DNA from: Methylocaldum sp. 14B
Lineage (GTDB): Bacteria > Pseudomonadota > Gammaproteobacteria > Methylococcales > Methylococcaceae
Assembly (NCBI RefSeq): GCF_002005105.1
Contig: NZ_MSCV01000012.1
Coordinates: forward strand, 62,001 to 126,000
Direction of reading: 5' to 3'
DNA: 64,000 nucleotides
Part shown: one piece after another, positions 6,989 to 14,146 of the stretch
How positions within the stretch are numbered: the stretch's first letter is position 1
How the letters are laid out: each line of letters starts with the position of its first letter
Position numbers and translations under genes: made by a program
The notes under the pieces: model-generated
The model's database searches: none
What the model saw: only the letters and a program-made list of their open reading frames with translations
What the model was told of the DNA's origin: nothing

Positions 6989-7066
6989 GCCCAACGCCTG
7001 AACTCGGCCGACGTTTTGCCGCGGCGGAGCGGAGGCAAAACGGTCGGCTGGCGTGCCGTGTTAGGC
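6989..7066 (-). other. attC site of the PhnB-like cassette
   Basis: R' GCCCAAC (6989), R'' GTTAGGC (7060); arms CCGACGTTTTGCC and GGCAAAACGGTCGG. Confidence 0.85.
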
Positions 7067-7459
7067 AGCAAGGTTCAGCTGCCAAGATACGCCGAAGCGA
7101 TCATTTACCCAGCCGAACCGCTGGCTGAACCCGTAGTTGCCCAAAGGCATCAGGACTTGACCGCCCTCAGACAGCGTTTCAAATGCCTGCTCTAGCTCTG
7201 CTGCCGAACCAAATTCCACGAAAGTGGAACTCGAAGGCGTGAACGAAAAATCATGCTTTATCGGGCTATCCGAGCACATGAACTCGCGGCCGCAAATAGT
7301 GAATAAGGCGACCTTTATAGTGCCGGCAGGACCCGGCTCGCCTTGAGTCCAGTATTCGACTCGCACCATGCGGGAATCAGGGAAGGTGGCGAAATACAGG
7401 TCAAGCGCAGCCTGCGCGCTGCCGCCCTGAAACATGAGGAATGGTCTGGCTGTTGGCAT
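7061..7459 (-). CDS. VOC-family PhnB-like protein
   Basis: The 132-residue glyoxalase-fold protein is of the PhnB/3-demethylubiquinone methyltransferase-like subgroup. Marks are FLMFQGGSAQAALDLYFATFPDSRM at the start, the 'mfc.gre.mcsDsp..H.F.ftPs.S.fv.f' stretch in the middle, and GVSWQLNLA at the end. Metal-binding residues of true glyoxalases are not fully kept. No enzymatic role can be assigned. Integron cassette; a core-to-core repeat unit (7485-7592) lies directly upstream. Confidence 0.85.
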   Translation of the reverse strand: MPTARPFLMFQGGSAQAALDLYFATFPDSRMVRVEYWTQGEPGPAGTIKVALFTICGREFMCSDSPIKHDFSFTPSSSTFVEFGSAAELEQAFETLSEGGQVLMPLGNYGFSQRFGWVNDRFGVSWQLNLAA

Positions 7460-7484
7460 TAGATACCTCGACTGGTGTTGGACG

Positions 7485-7592
7485 CTTAACGAAGCTGTAG
7501 AAAGACCCTATTTTCGAGCATTTTAGGGCAAACAACCGATTGATTGTTCGTGGGCTCAATTTTCGAGTTGAGGGTGTTCTACGGCCTCAATG
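7485..7592 (-). repeat. ORF-less core-to-core unit, copy 3
   Basis: Left core GCTTAAC (7485), ends TGTAGAAAGACC and GGTGTTCTAC, right core CCTCAAT (7586). Same unit as at 2051 and 4862. Confidence 0.7.
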
Positions 7593-7644
7593 CTTGAGTT
7601 ATGCCGTGCCGTGAAGCGGCATCGGCTTGAATGAATTGTTAGGC
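7586..7644 (-). other. attC site of VOC cassette copy 1
   Basis: R' CCTCAAT (7586), R'' GTTAGGC (7638); arms match attC 16993-17052 of the duplicate cassette. Confidence 0.75.
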
Positions 7645-8064
7645 GCTGCCATTGCGAAGCCTGATGTGTGATTCCGTTGGCTGAAGAAGATCCCACCTGT
7701 TGCCGTAGAGATCGAGAAACACGGCAACCGTCCCGTACGACTCATGCTTTGGTTCACGGACGAACACGACGCCCTTTGATCGATAGGACTCATAGTCGCG
7801 CCAGAAGTCATCAGTGTAGAGGAAGAGGAACACCCGACCACCTGTTTGGCCGCCAATGCGGCTTTCCTGGTCTGGGCTTGAGGCGCGCGCGAGCAGGAGT
7901 TGGCATTCTGTTGCGCCAGGTGGCGAGACGACAACCCATCGCTTGGATTGCTCAGGTACGAACGTATCTTCAACGAGTCTGAAACCGAGAGTACCGACGA
8001 AGAAGTCGATAGCTTCATCGTAGTCATGAACAACGAGGGAAACGAGGCCGAGCGATTGCTTCAC
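7639..8064 (-). CDS. VOC-family protein, intact copy of duplicated cassette
   Basis: The 141-residue glyoxalase/extradiol-fold protein starts with GTG: MKQSLGLVSLVVHDYDEAIDFFVGTLGFRLVEDT, the standard VOC first strand and helix. It contains SPPGATECQLLLARA and ends HESYGTVAVFLDLYGNRWDLLQP with the metal-site GNRWDL strand. A nearly identical cassette lies at 17047-17472 but carries a nonsense codon, so this is the functional copy. Substrate unknown. Confidence 0.88.
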   Translation of the reverse strand: MKQSLGLVSLVVHDYDEAIDFFVGTLGFRLVEDTFVPEQSKRWVVVSPPGATECQLLLARASSPDQESRIGGQTGGRVFLFLYTDDFWRDYESYRSKGVVFVREPKHESYGTVAVFLDLYGNRWDLLQPTESHIRLRNGSA

Positions 8065-8092
8065 TAAGATCTCCGACTGTGGTGGGTAAAGC

Positions 8093-8179
8093 GCCTAATG
8101 TTCACCATAATCGGCGGTGGAAAGCGGTGCGACGAAGGAGCGCTGCTTTCCACCGTCCGTGTTGATGGCGTTGTTAGCC
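8093..8179 (-). other. attC site of the HxlR/GFA/TfoX/YCII cassette
   Basis: R' GCCTAAT (8093), R'' GTTAGCC (8173); arms GGTGGAAAGC and GCTTTCCACC. Confidence 0.85.
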
Positions 8180-8187
8180 AGTGATGC

Positions 8188-8469
8188 TTACCTCAACTCA
8201 TAGATTCGAATACTTGAAATAAACGGATTGCTTTGGGCTAGTTTTTCGGCGGCATCAAGGCTTTCTGCTTCGATGATGTTGTAACCCGTAATGGACTCCA
8301 TATTCCAGGGTAGATCCCTGGCGCCGTTCTTTGAAATTTCTCGACCACCGGCGAACCCACCCTGCTCGACTTGCTTGTCTGAAATGGACTCGAACCAAGC
8401 CTGCCAAGCCTTCATGATTTCCGGGGTGGGTTTTTCAAATCCATAATGCAGGAACATAAACTTTTTCAT
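8188..8469 (-). CDS. YCII/DGPF-domain protein
   Basis: The 93-residue protein has the YCII (ferredoxin-like dimeric) fold: MKKFMFLHYGFEKPTPEIMKAWQAWFESI at the start, GFAGGREISKNG in the middle and the ending GYNIIEAESLDAAEKLAQSNPF..IRIYEL. It is the last gene of a four-gene cassette; its ATG overlaps the end of the TfoX-like gene by 4 bp, so translation is probably coupled. YCII proteins often sit beside transcription factors, and here an HxlR regulator opens the cassette. Activity unknown. Confidence 0.88.
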   Translation of the reverse strand: MKKFMFLHYGFEKPTPEIMKAWQAWFESISDKQVEQGGFAGGREISKNGARDLPWNMESITGYNIIEAESLDAAEKLAQSNPFISSIRIYELR

Positions 8470-8858
8470 TGGTTTCTCCTGGTAAAGTGTTGAGGCTTGA
8501 TTTTGGATTTTTCTGTCTTTGGGGGTAGAGTGCCAACGTAAGTCAGTGCCATTTGCAGCCAGCTTTCGAGAGCATTGTCCTGGCTTATTCCAGCAGGTTC
8601 AATCGATATGAAACCAGGCATGGGATGACCGCCACCGTCGCAACGCTTTGCCATGGCATTGGCAAGTGCCTGCGGTTCGGCATCTTTGCCGACGCGAACC
8701 ATCAGGCCTTTCTTTGAAGCGCAGCACAGCATGTTGCCGTTTAACAGAAAGGTTACGCCGCCAAACATGCGCTTCTCTGAAACCGGCAAGCCGATGAGCG
8801 AGTTCCGGATTCTGTCTTCAAGACTTGCGGTGCCGGAATGTTGGTGCGTATTCATCAC
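8466..8858 (-). CDS. TfoX N-terminal domain protein
   Basis: 130 residues. The TfoX/Sxy N-terminal domain is seen in VSEKRMFGGVTFLLNGNMLCCASKKGLMVRVG (the R-MFGG-.-.fl.g.m... signature) and GGHPMPGFISIEPAG. It lacks the C-terminal TfoX helix-hairpin region, so it is not a full competence regulator; stand-alone N-domains are common and of unknown function. It lies 3 bp after the GFA gene and overlaps the YCII gene, forming one operon inside one cassette. Confidence 0.87.
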   Translation of the reverse strand: MMNTHQHSGTASLEDRIRNSLIGLPVSEKRMFGGVTFLLNGNMLCCASKKGLMVRVGKDAEPQALANAMAKRCDGGGHPMPGFISIEPAGISQDNALESWLQMALTYVGTLPPKTEKSKIKPQHFTRRNQ

Positions 8859-8861
8859 GGA

Positions 8862-9305
8862 TTACCCCTCTTGAGGCATGGGGGGCATTTCCTGGAAGGC
8901 AGGCAGTGCCGGGTCAAGGTGATCCCATGCCTGCAACCGCTTCGTGTAAATCGCCATTTGCGGCGATATGGCTGCAGGGGAGTCCAGGCTCGCCACCCTG
9001 AATGTCACCATGCCTGGCATGCCGGAACTCTTTCCGAACAAGGGACTGCCACAGGTTGGGCAGAAACTCGTGATAACGCTGTTCCCGCTATCCGCCTTCC
9101 ATTCAAATCCGCGGACGTTACCACTGATCCTCATTGCGGCTTCCGGTACCAGCGCGTGAAAGGCATGTCCTGAACCGCTGAGCTTGCGGCAACTTTCGCA
9201 GTAACAAAACCCCGTCATGGCCGGGGCTGCGGTGACTTCATATCGTACGGCGCCACACAGGCAGCCGCCTTTTATGTCGACTGAGGCATTTATCTCTGTG
9301 TTCAT
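8862..9305 (-). CDS. GFA-family zinc-binding protein
   Basis: 147 residues. GFA signatures are GGCLCGAVRY, CYCESCRKLSG and SFCPTCGSPLFG, giving the two zinc sites. It is the first gene of the GFA-TfoX-YCII operon and is divergent from the HxlR regulator at 9405. The 99-bp gap between them contains two CTTGCA palindromes, which suggests control by that regulator. Substrate unknown; HxlR links to thiol or aldehyde stress are known in other bacteria but this is inference. Confidence 0.9.
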   Translation of the reverse strand: MNTEINASVDIKGGCLCGAVRYEVTAAPAMTGFCYCESCRKLSGSGHAFHALVPEAAMRISGNVRGFEWKADSGNSVITSFCPTCGSPLFGKSSGMPGMVTFRVASLDSPAAISPQMAIYTKRLQAWDHLDPALPAFQEMPPMPQEG

Positions 9306-9331
9306 GTTCTTATCTCCGTATTAGATGGGTG

Positions 9332-9384
9332 CTTGCAAAGTGCAAGCGACAGAATCATGACATGTAGACTTGCATATTGCAAGT
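9332..9384. promoter_or_regulatory. Candidate HxlR operator pair
   Basis: Two palindromes, CTTGCAAAGTGCAAG (9332-9346) and ACTTGCATATTGCAAGT (9368-9384), lie with centres about 37 bp apart between the divergent GFA operon and the HxlR gene. HxlR dimers bind such inverted repeats. Binding is inferred. Confidence 0.65.
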
Positions 9385-9404
9385 GACTCATGTAGCGTAA
9401 CGAT

Positions 9405-9797
9405 ATGAGCAAAGAAGTTGACGTACCCGCATTCCGTTCTCAATGTCCCGTCGCTGCGTCGCTCGATTTGCTGGGTGACAAGTGGAGCCTAGTTATCGTT
9501 CGGGACTTGATGATCGGCAAAAGAAAATACAAGGATTTTCAGGATTCTCCAGAGGGCATTCCGACAAATATTCTCGCAAACCGCCTGCGTAAACTTGAAG
9601 GAGACGGAATCATCGAAAAACGTCCTTATCAAGAGAAGCCCGTAAGGTACGAATACGCTTTGACCCGCAAGGGGGCGGATTTGCTACCAGTACTACAACA
9701 GCTGGCGCTTTGGGGACACAAGCACATTCCAGGAAGTTGGTCTCCACCCGACTGGTTCTTGAACGCAAAGCCAGGCGACCTTCCGCAGGAAAAATAG
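9405..9797 (+). CDS. HxlR-family transcriptional regulator
   Basis: 130 residues with the HxlR winged helix: CPVAASLDLLGDKWSLVIVRDLMIGKRKYKDFQDSPEGIPTNILANRLRKLEGDGIIEKRPYQEKPVRYEYALTRKG, all family hallmarks in order. The Cys at the start (QCPVAAS) is the redox-sensing position in some members. It points against the cassette direction and away from the GFA operon, with paired palindromes in the shared promoter. Likely autoregulated and controlling the three downstream - strand genes. It shares their cassette. Confidence 0.93.
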   Translation: MSKEVDVPAFRSQCPVAASLDLLGDKWSLVIVRDLMIGKRKYKDFQDSPEGIPTNILANRLRKLEGDGIIEKRPYQEKPVRYEYALTRKGADLLPVLQQLALWGHKHIPGSWSPPDWFLNAKPGDLPQEK

Positions 9798-9818
9798 CGT
9801 TGTGATTCGCTAATTTAT

Positions 9819-9899
9819 GGCTAACGTTCCACTTGAGCCGCGCCTTGCCCTGGAGCGTAGCGGAAGGGTAAGGCGTCGGACTCGAAGCGTTTGTTAGCG
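9819..9899 (-). other. attC site of the DUF695/RraB cassette
   Basis: R' GGCTAAC (9819), R'' GTTAGCG (9893). Confidence 0.78.
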
Positions 9900-10637
9900 G
9901 ACAACCTCGGTCTCCCAGCCATCGTACTCTCCGCCATAATCTCGAGCTGCCCGGAACAACGGGATGGTAAGATCGTCTATGTTAGCGATTGATGGGACGC
10001 CGATGCAGGACAGCCTGATACCGTAACTGTTTTGATCGGATTCCGGTTCGATCAATGCTACTGTTGTGTAGCCGAGCGTTGCTGCGTGACTCGAGAACTT
10101 CTGACGCGAGTCTGAATCAGGAAAATATACCCAGTGCTCGATGGGTCTCTCCTTTTCGAGACGGTCGCCGTTTCTTTCGAGGGCCTCGCAGGTTCGACGA
10201 TTCTGAATGCGCTCTCGGTCTTCATCTGACGGATACAGAAACCTGAAGTAGGCGTTCCAATCAGGGTCGCTTCGCGTGCCATACTCGAACTCATAGGAAG
10301 GAAAAGCTTTCATGACATCTGCGACTCGTTCCGCCCAACCCTCGGCGGTGCGAGCATAGAAGTAAAGGTCGCGACACCCGTTAGAGGTGCTTCGGCCAAC
10401 ATAAAGCGCCGTTCCATCTCCCCGCAATGATTCCAGGGCGTCTTCTAGAGACTTGAGGGTTTCGAACTCGACTTGACTCGACAGACCATCATCTCGCGGC
10501 GCCTGCATATGAGTGCGGACATAGGCCATCACCGAATACTCGGCCATGGGTGCTTCTTTGGCTATACCAAGGTCCACGAAGATGGATGCCGGCTTGTTGT
10601 CTACACTGCAGAAATAGAAGTCCCAATCGTCGCTCAT
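9894..10637 (-). CDS. DUF695 and RraB-like two-domain protein
   Basis: 247 residues. The N-terminal part (about 1-130) matches DUF695: DWDFYFCSVDNKPASIFVDLGI, then PRDDGLSSQVEFETL and YVGRSTSNGCRDLYFYA. The C-terminal part (about 140-240) matches the RraB-type domain: NRRTCEALERNGDRLEKERPIEHWVYFPDSDSRQKF and the closing hydrophobic strands. RraB inhibits RNase E in enterobacteria; whether this protein touches RNA decay is unknown. Single-gene cassette; stop codon lies within the attC core. Confidence 0.82.
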   Translation of the reverse strand: MSDDWDFYFCSVDNKPASIFVDLGIAKEAPMAEYSVMAYVRTHMQAPRDDGLSSQVEFETLKSLEDALESLRGDGTALYVGRSTSNGCRDLYFYARTAEGWAERVADVMKAFPSYEFEYGTRSDPDWNAYFRFLYPSDEDRERIQNRRTCEALERNGDRLEKERPIEHWVYFPDSDSRQKFSSHAATLGYTTVALIEPESDQNSYGIRLSCIGVPSIANIDDLTIPLFRAARDYGGEYDGWETEVVR

Positions 10638-10650
10638 GATCTTTCTTATT

Positions 10651-10745
10651 CGCTAAGTTTGAGGTAACCGGCCGCCGGAGCCCGAAGGGCGGAGGGAACC
10701 CGCAAGCGCAGCTTGCGGGCGGTCCGGTTGACCGAGAGGTTAGGC
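10651..10745 (-). other. attC site of the TetR/AhpD-like/zinc-ribbon cassette
   Basis: R' is degenerate (CGCTAAG, 10651); R'' GTTAGGC (10739). Long inner arms CCCGCAAGC and GCTTGCGGG closely match attC 12401-12497. Confidence 0.75.
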
Positions 10746-11036
10746 GGATGCCCGCAGCTTGTGCGGATTTCTATTTGGGCATGTTTGGTCACTGCATCTC
10801 TCCGGGATGGTTTTTGTTCCCATGACCATTAGTGCACCACATTTCTTTCCGTCGCGCATGAACGAGCATCTTTTTCCCGTTGGACGCTCGGGTAGCCAGT
10901 AATCGCACCCCTTGGACGTGCACTTGTAAATAGGACCGAAACGGCCCCGAGCCACTTCCAAAGTACCTTGTTTACAGCTTGGACATGGTACCCCGGTCGG
11001 AGGAAGACCAGCATGTGCGCATTCTTTGTCAGCCAT
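10740..11036 (-). CDS. Zinc-ribbon (topoisomerase C4-type) protein
   Basis: 98 residues with two or three C4 zinc ribbons: CPSCKQGTLEVARGRFGPIYKCTSKGCDYW is the bacterial topoisomerase I C-terminal zinc-finger pattern, followed by CSFMRDGKKCGALMV and ERCSDQTCPNRNP. It probably binds single-stranded nucleic acid or serves as a metal ribbon module. It is the last gene of the three-gene TetR cassette, 77 bp downstream of the carboxymuconolactone decarboxylase-like gene with a hairpin between. Family fit good, function unknown. Confidence 0.82.
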   Translation of the reverse strand: MADKECAHAGLPPTGVPCPSCKQGTLEVARGRFGPIYKCTSKGCDYWLPERPTGKRCSFMRDGKKCGALMVMGTKTIPERCSDQTCPNRNPHKLRASA

Positions 11037-11068
11037 CGTCGGCGCTCCTGAGTTCGGTTAGGGAATAG

Positions 11069-11101
11069 CTGGCGCAAGCGGTATTCCGATTGCGCCAGCA
11101 A
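11069..11101. terminator. Inverted repeat between cassette genes
   Basis: A hairpin with arms CTGGCGCAA and TTGCGCCAG and a 12-nt loop lies between the zinc-ribbon and AhpD-like genes. It lacks a T-run, so it may be an attenuator or RNA stabiliser rather than a terminator. Confidence 0.4.
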
Positions 11102-11113
11102 ATACTTCGGGGA

Positions 11114-11665
11114 TTAGGCCGTGCCTTCCGCCATTGCTATGAACTCGGGATTAGGTACGGCACCGGCCAAGTGATTGCTATAGTTGGTGAGCGTTTTCAG
11201 GGCCACCCCCATCACCACCTCAAATACCTGAGCCTTGGTGTAGCCTGACACGAGGAATTTCTGCACATCTTCTTCTTTGACCCACCCCTTTTCTTCCACG
11301 ACCTTGCGAGTGAAGTCGCGCAGCGCATTGAGCTTCCGGTCGGGCAGTGGCTCAAGGGCAATAACCGCCTTCAAGACAGCGCCATCAACTTCGGCCCTAC
11401 GTCCCAACGCGGTGTGTACCGTCTTGCAATAGCTGCACCCGTTTAGCGTGCTGACGGTAAGCAAAACGACCTGTCTTTCCTGCGGCGTCAGCGAAACCTT
11501 GTCGAAAGCCCTGTCGAGGTTAAGTACGGCATCGAGTACCAGAGGCGATTCGGACACATAGGCCCCCAGATTCGGAATGAAGCCGTAGAGGTCCTTGACT
11601 TTCGCCAGAACTTCGGCGGCACCTGCCGGCGCGGTCATGTCTGAGTGTTGAGTGAAGATGCTCAT
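11114..11665 (-). CDS. Carboxymuconolactone decarboxylase/AhpD-like protein
   Basis: 183 residues. The AhpD-like motif is clear: LTVSTLNGCSYCKTVHTALGRR gives the CxxC...H redox site, in an all-helical CMD fold. The usual following region ALKTLTNYSNHLAGAVPNPEF matches 'peroxidase-related' AhpD-like enzymes. It could reduce peroxides via the CxxC pair. It is divergent from the TetR gene at 11807 and the intergenic DNA has repeated AGACCGGTC half-sites, so TetR likely represses it. Start at 11665 has upstream CCGGAG as ribosome site. Confidence 0.9.
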   Translation of the reverse strand: MSIFTQHSDMTAPAGAAEVLAKVKDLYGFIPNLGAYVSESPLVLDAVLNLDRAFDKVSLTPQERQVVLLTVSTLNGCSYCKTVHTALGRRAEVDGAVLKAVIALEPLPDRKLNALRDFTRKVVEEKGWVKEEDVQKFLVSGYTKAQVFEVVMGVALKTLTNYSNHLAGAVPNPEFIAMAEGTA

Positions 11666-11710
11666 GATTTCTCCGGAAAATGTAGTTGAGTATGCCGGCA
11701 AGCCCTCCGA

Positions 11711-11757
11711 CTAGACCGGTCGGTACAGACTAGCGCAGAGTAGACAGACCGGTCAAC
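11711..11757. promoter_or_regulatory. Candidate TetR operators
   Basis: AGACCGGTC occurs twice (in 11711-11733 and 11745-11755) between the divergent TetR and AhpD-like genes; each sits in a partly palindromic context (CTAGACCGGTC / GACAGACCGGTCAAC). AGACCGGTC-type operators are known for TetR regulators of this subgroup. Confidence 0.7.
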
Positions 11758-11806
11758 TGTTGGTAACGTTGCACCATGACTCAGCAAGAATTAGGGGTAA
11801 CCCAAA

Positions 11807-12406
11807 ATGAAACCCGCAGAATCACTCGATACGCGTGACCGTCTGCTCCAAACAGCCGCCGCCCTGATGTGGGAACGCAGCTTCCAAGCTACCGGGGTTG
11901 ATGAGTTGTGCCAGCGTGCGAACGCAAAGAAAGGCAGCTTCTATCACTTCTTTCCCTCAAAGTCCGATCTTGCGGTTGCGGCCATGGAAAGCTTTTGGGA
12001 ACACGCAAGAGCTGGGATTTTTGAGCCAGTCTTTTCAAGCTCGGAGAGCGGCCTGACTCAGCTTCGTGAGCTGATTGAAAGAATTCATGAATTGCAGGTC
12101 CAAGTCTCCGCTGAAAAGGGAGGAGTTCTAGGGTGCCCCTTCGGCAACTTGGGACAGGAGATGGCGCGCCAGGACGAGAAAATACGAGAGGCGTTGCAGA
12201 AGATTTTCGACTCTCACTGCCAGTTCATCGAAGCCGCGCTTATCCGTGCGGAACAGGCAGGTGAAATTCCGGCGGGTGATAACCGGCAACGAGCGAAGAA
12301 CATATTCGCCTTGCTGGAGGGGGCGCTCCTATTGGCAAAGGTCGCAAACGACCCGCAGATATTTCGCCGCGTGATATCGGCGGTGACAGTTGTTGCAGCC
12401 GCCTAA
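11807..12406 (+). CDS. TetR-family transcriptional regulator
   Basis: 199 residues. N-terminal helix-turn-helix: TRDRLLQTAAALMWERSFQATGVDELCQRANAKKGSFYHFFPSKSDLAVAAM is a canonical TetR DNA-binding domain. The C-terminal ligand domain contains GGVLGCPFGNLGQEMA, seen in regulators that control small oxidoreductases. It lies opposite to the cassette direction and ends exactly in the R' core of the next attC, so it shares a cassette with the AhpD-like and zinc-ribbon genes. Likely represses the divergent operon. Confidence 0.93.
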   Translation: MKPAESLDTRDRLLQTAAALMWERSFQATGVDELCQRANAKKGSFYHFFPSKSDLAVAAMESFWEHARAGIFEPVFSSSESGLTQLRELIERIHELQVQVSAEKGGVLGCPFGNLGQEMARQDEKIREALQKIFDSHCQFIEAALIRAEQAGEIPAGDNRQRAKNIFALLEGALLLAKVANDPQIFRRVISAVTVVAAA

Positions 12407-12497
12407 CGTTTGAGGTGAGGGGCCGCCGGAGCGGCGTAGCCGCGGAGGGAACCTGCAAGCGCAGCTTGCAGGTTCCCTCTCGACCGAATGGTTAGGG
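12401..12497 (-). other. attC site of the 12492 cassette
   Basis: R' GCCTAAC (12401), R'' GTTAGGG (12491); long inner arms GGAACCTGCAAGC / GCTTGCAGGTTCC. Confidence 0.85.
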
Positions 12498-13022
12498 GTG
12501 TGGCTTTTCGTCGGAAAGCCCTTGTTCGCTCTTCTGAAGAATCTGTGGGACGAGGCGTTCTGAGAAACCAGCAATAAATGCCCAGAAGAGAAGCTTTGCT
12601 ACATCCTGCCCTGATGCTGGATAGGTAGAGTTGATGAATCTGATCAGGTCGTCTGCTGTTGGTAGAGGCTCAGAAAATGGGGGAAATGCAAAATGAGGAA
12701 AGAGTGGTCCGTTCAAGATTTCACTCAAAAAGCCTACGTATAGAACGAGAGAGAATATCCCACCGTAGATTGGAATTAGCAGAATCTGAAACCATGACCG
12801 GGACAATAGTTCAAGTTCTTCATCGGCAAGCTTCTTCAGGCGTTGCTGGATGCTTACAAAACCACCAAGTAGTCCGCAACCAAAGCATAACCACGACACC
12901 ATGAGTCGCTGGTGAAAGAGGAATGACAGCCCGAATATCGAAACCACTATCACGAGAGCGCAGGCTGTCATGAGAATAAGCCGCTTAGTAATTGTGTGGA
13001 GCTTTTCAGTTCGGCTGGACAT
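12492..13022 (-). CDS. Hypothetical membrane protein
   Basis: 176 residues with two N-terminal membrane segments (about 15-37 and 40-57), a third near 80-100, and a fourth amphipathic stretch near 145-157. The region QQRLKKLADEELELLSRSWFQILLIPIYGG between segments and the ending FIAGFSERLVPQILQK look conserved in type. I do not know its function; small multi-pass proteins are common in integron cassettes. Single gene. Confidence 0.65.
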   Translation of the reverse strand: MSSRTEKLHTITKRLILMTACALVIVVSIFGLSFLFHQRLMVSWLCFGCGLLGGFVSIQQRLKKLADEELELLSRSWFQILLIPIYGGIFSLVLYVGFLSEILNGPLFPHFAFPPFSEPLPTADDLIRFINSTYPASGQDVAKLLFWAFIAGFSERLVPQILQKSEQGLSDEKPHP

Positions 13023-13043
13023 AAGGCTTCCTTCTGCGTGAGC

Positions 13044-13107
13044 CCCTAACGTTCAAATTGAGGGGCGCGCCGTTTTTGGCGCGTCCCTCTCGAATGCAGG
13101 GTTAGGA
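13044..13107 (-). other. attC site of the DUF4260 cassette
   Basis: R' CCCTAAC (13044), R'' GTTAGGA (13101); arms GGCGCGCC / GGCGCGTCC. Confidence 0.8.
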
Positions 13108-13508
13108 GCGGGCCTGGCAAACCGACCGATAATGCCGAGATGGGTAAAACCAAACCCCACTGAATACTTGAGCCCGTAACCTAGAGCACGGTCAAAGCCA
13201 ATGTGGGCGCACCATATGACGCCCGCACATGAAAGCACGGGGGCAGGGAGGAGGAACCCTACGAGAAGACAGGCAATCGCACCGATATACGAGTGTGCGG
13301 CATTGTAGGTTATGGCACCAACCCGTGCCCCAGCGAGATAACCTAGAAACGAAACGTCCGGGGTGAGAAAGAACAATGCAAACGTACCCCAGCTAAAGCC
13401 CAATTTCGAGTAAGCAAGCACCGCTGCGAGGAGAACACACAGCCCCTCAAGTCGAAGCATTAAACGTACAGCACCTGTAGTTTCACCGGACATTTGATCT
13501 CCTTGCAT
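13053..13508 (-). CDS. DUF4260 family membrane protein
   Basis: 151 residues with about four membrane helices. DUF4260 hallmarks are LEGLCVLLAAVLAYSKLGFSW, FLTPDVSFLGYLAGARVGAITYNAAHSYI, and WCAHIGFDRALGYGLKYS..FTHLGIIGR. Function of the family is unknown. The last 18 or so residues (APNPAFERDAPKTARPSI) are encoded by the attC, so the C-terminus depends on cassette order. Start could also be ATG 13493. Confidence 0.88.
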   Translation of the reverse strand: MQGDQMSGETTGAVRLMLRLEGLCVLLAAVLAYSKLGFSWGTFALFFLTPDVSFLGYLAGARVGAITYNAAHSYIGAIACLLVGFLLPAPVLSCAGVIWCAHIGFDRALGYGLKYSVGFGFTHLGIIGRFARPAPNPAFERDAPKTARPSI

Positions 13509-13511
13509 AGC

Positions 13512-13596
13512 GTCTAACGTTCACCATAACCGGCAGGCTTGGGCGACTCGCCGGACGCGTTGACCAAGACCGTCCGCGTTGATGGCGTTGTTAGGC
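13512..13596 (-). other. attC site of the HEPN-motif cassette
   Basis: R' GTCTAAC (13512), R'' GTTAGGC (13590). Confidence 0.83.
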
Positions 13597-13602
13597 CTTA
13601 GC

Positions 13603-14052
13603 TCAACCATTGCCCGCTAAGGCCCTTGGAATTTTCAAAATCATTGGACGGAGTACCTCTCCTTGGAAATCGGAAAAGTAGTTTGCCAACGCATAGAGCT
13701 CATCGGACGCGATTTCTTGATCGGGAATATTTGGCCTACCAGACTTCAAGGTGTCTGGCCTATCAAAGTTGCCGTAAATGCGCCCGTGAACAATTTTGTT
13801 GCGGTCCTCGAAGGCATTTTTTGCGTTGTCTAGAACCGCCATTAGGTCATCACGGCCCTCGAAATCGAGTTTGGCAGCGACCGACTTCGCCTTCTTAATT
13901 TTCCGACTTACCGGCCACCGCTGTTCTTCCTCAGTGAATTCCTCCACTGCGTTCAGCATGAACAGCAAACTATCGATTTGCTCCTCCAAGTATGCGGAGT
14001 ATAGCGCTACGAAGCCGAGCCCCCCAACAATGTCACCGTCGTCGTTTAGCAC
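13603..14052 (-). CDS. Hypothetical all-helical protein with HEPN-type RN-x3-H motif
   Basis: 149 residues, predicted mostly helical: ALYSAYLEEQIDSLLFMLNAVEEF, then a long basic helix, then NAKNAFEDRNKIVHGRIYGNF. R84-N85-x3-H89 fits the HEPN ribonuclease motif (R, polar residue, then His 4-6 positions later) at the start of a helix. HEPN proteins serve as toxins and abortive-infection effectors. No antitoxin partner is visible inside the cassette, so it could equally be an inactive relative. The motif is seen; the RNase role is inference. Confidence 0.62.
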   Translation of the reverse strand: MLNDDGDIVGGLGFVALYSAYLEEQIDSLLFMLNAVEEFTEEEQRWPVSRKIKKAKSVAAKLDFEGRDDLMAVLDNAKNAFEDRNKIVHGRIYGNFDRPDTLKSGRPNIPDQEIASDELYALANYFSDFQGEVLRPMILKIPRALAGNG

Positions 14053-14066
14053 GGTAGATTCCTAAG

Positions 14067-14134
14067 GCCTAACGTTTGAGCTGAGGGGCCAAGTGCCATG
14101 CCGGTGGAGGTCCCGCTCCAGCGAAGGGTTAGGC
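14067..14134 (-). other. attC site of the GFA cassette at 14147
   Basis: R' GCCTAAC (14067), R'' GTTAGGC (14128). Body very similar to attC 3476-3542. Confidence 0.85.
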
Positions 14135-14146
14135 GTCGCTGGCTTC

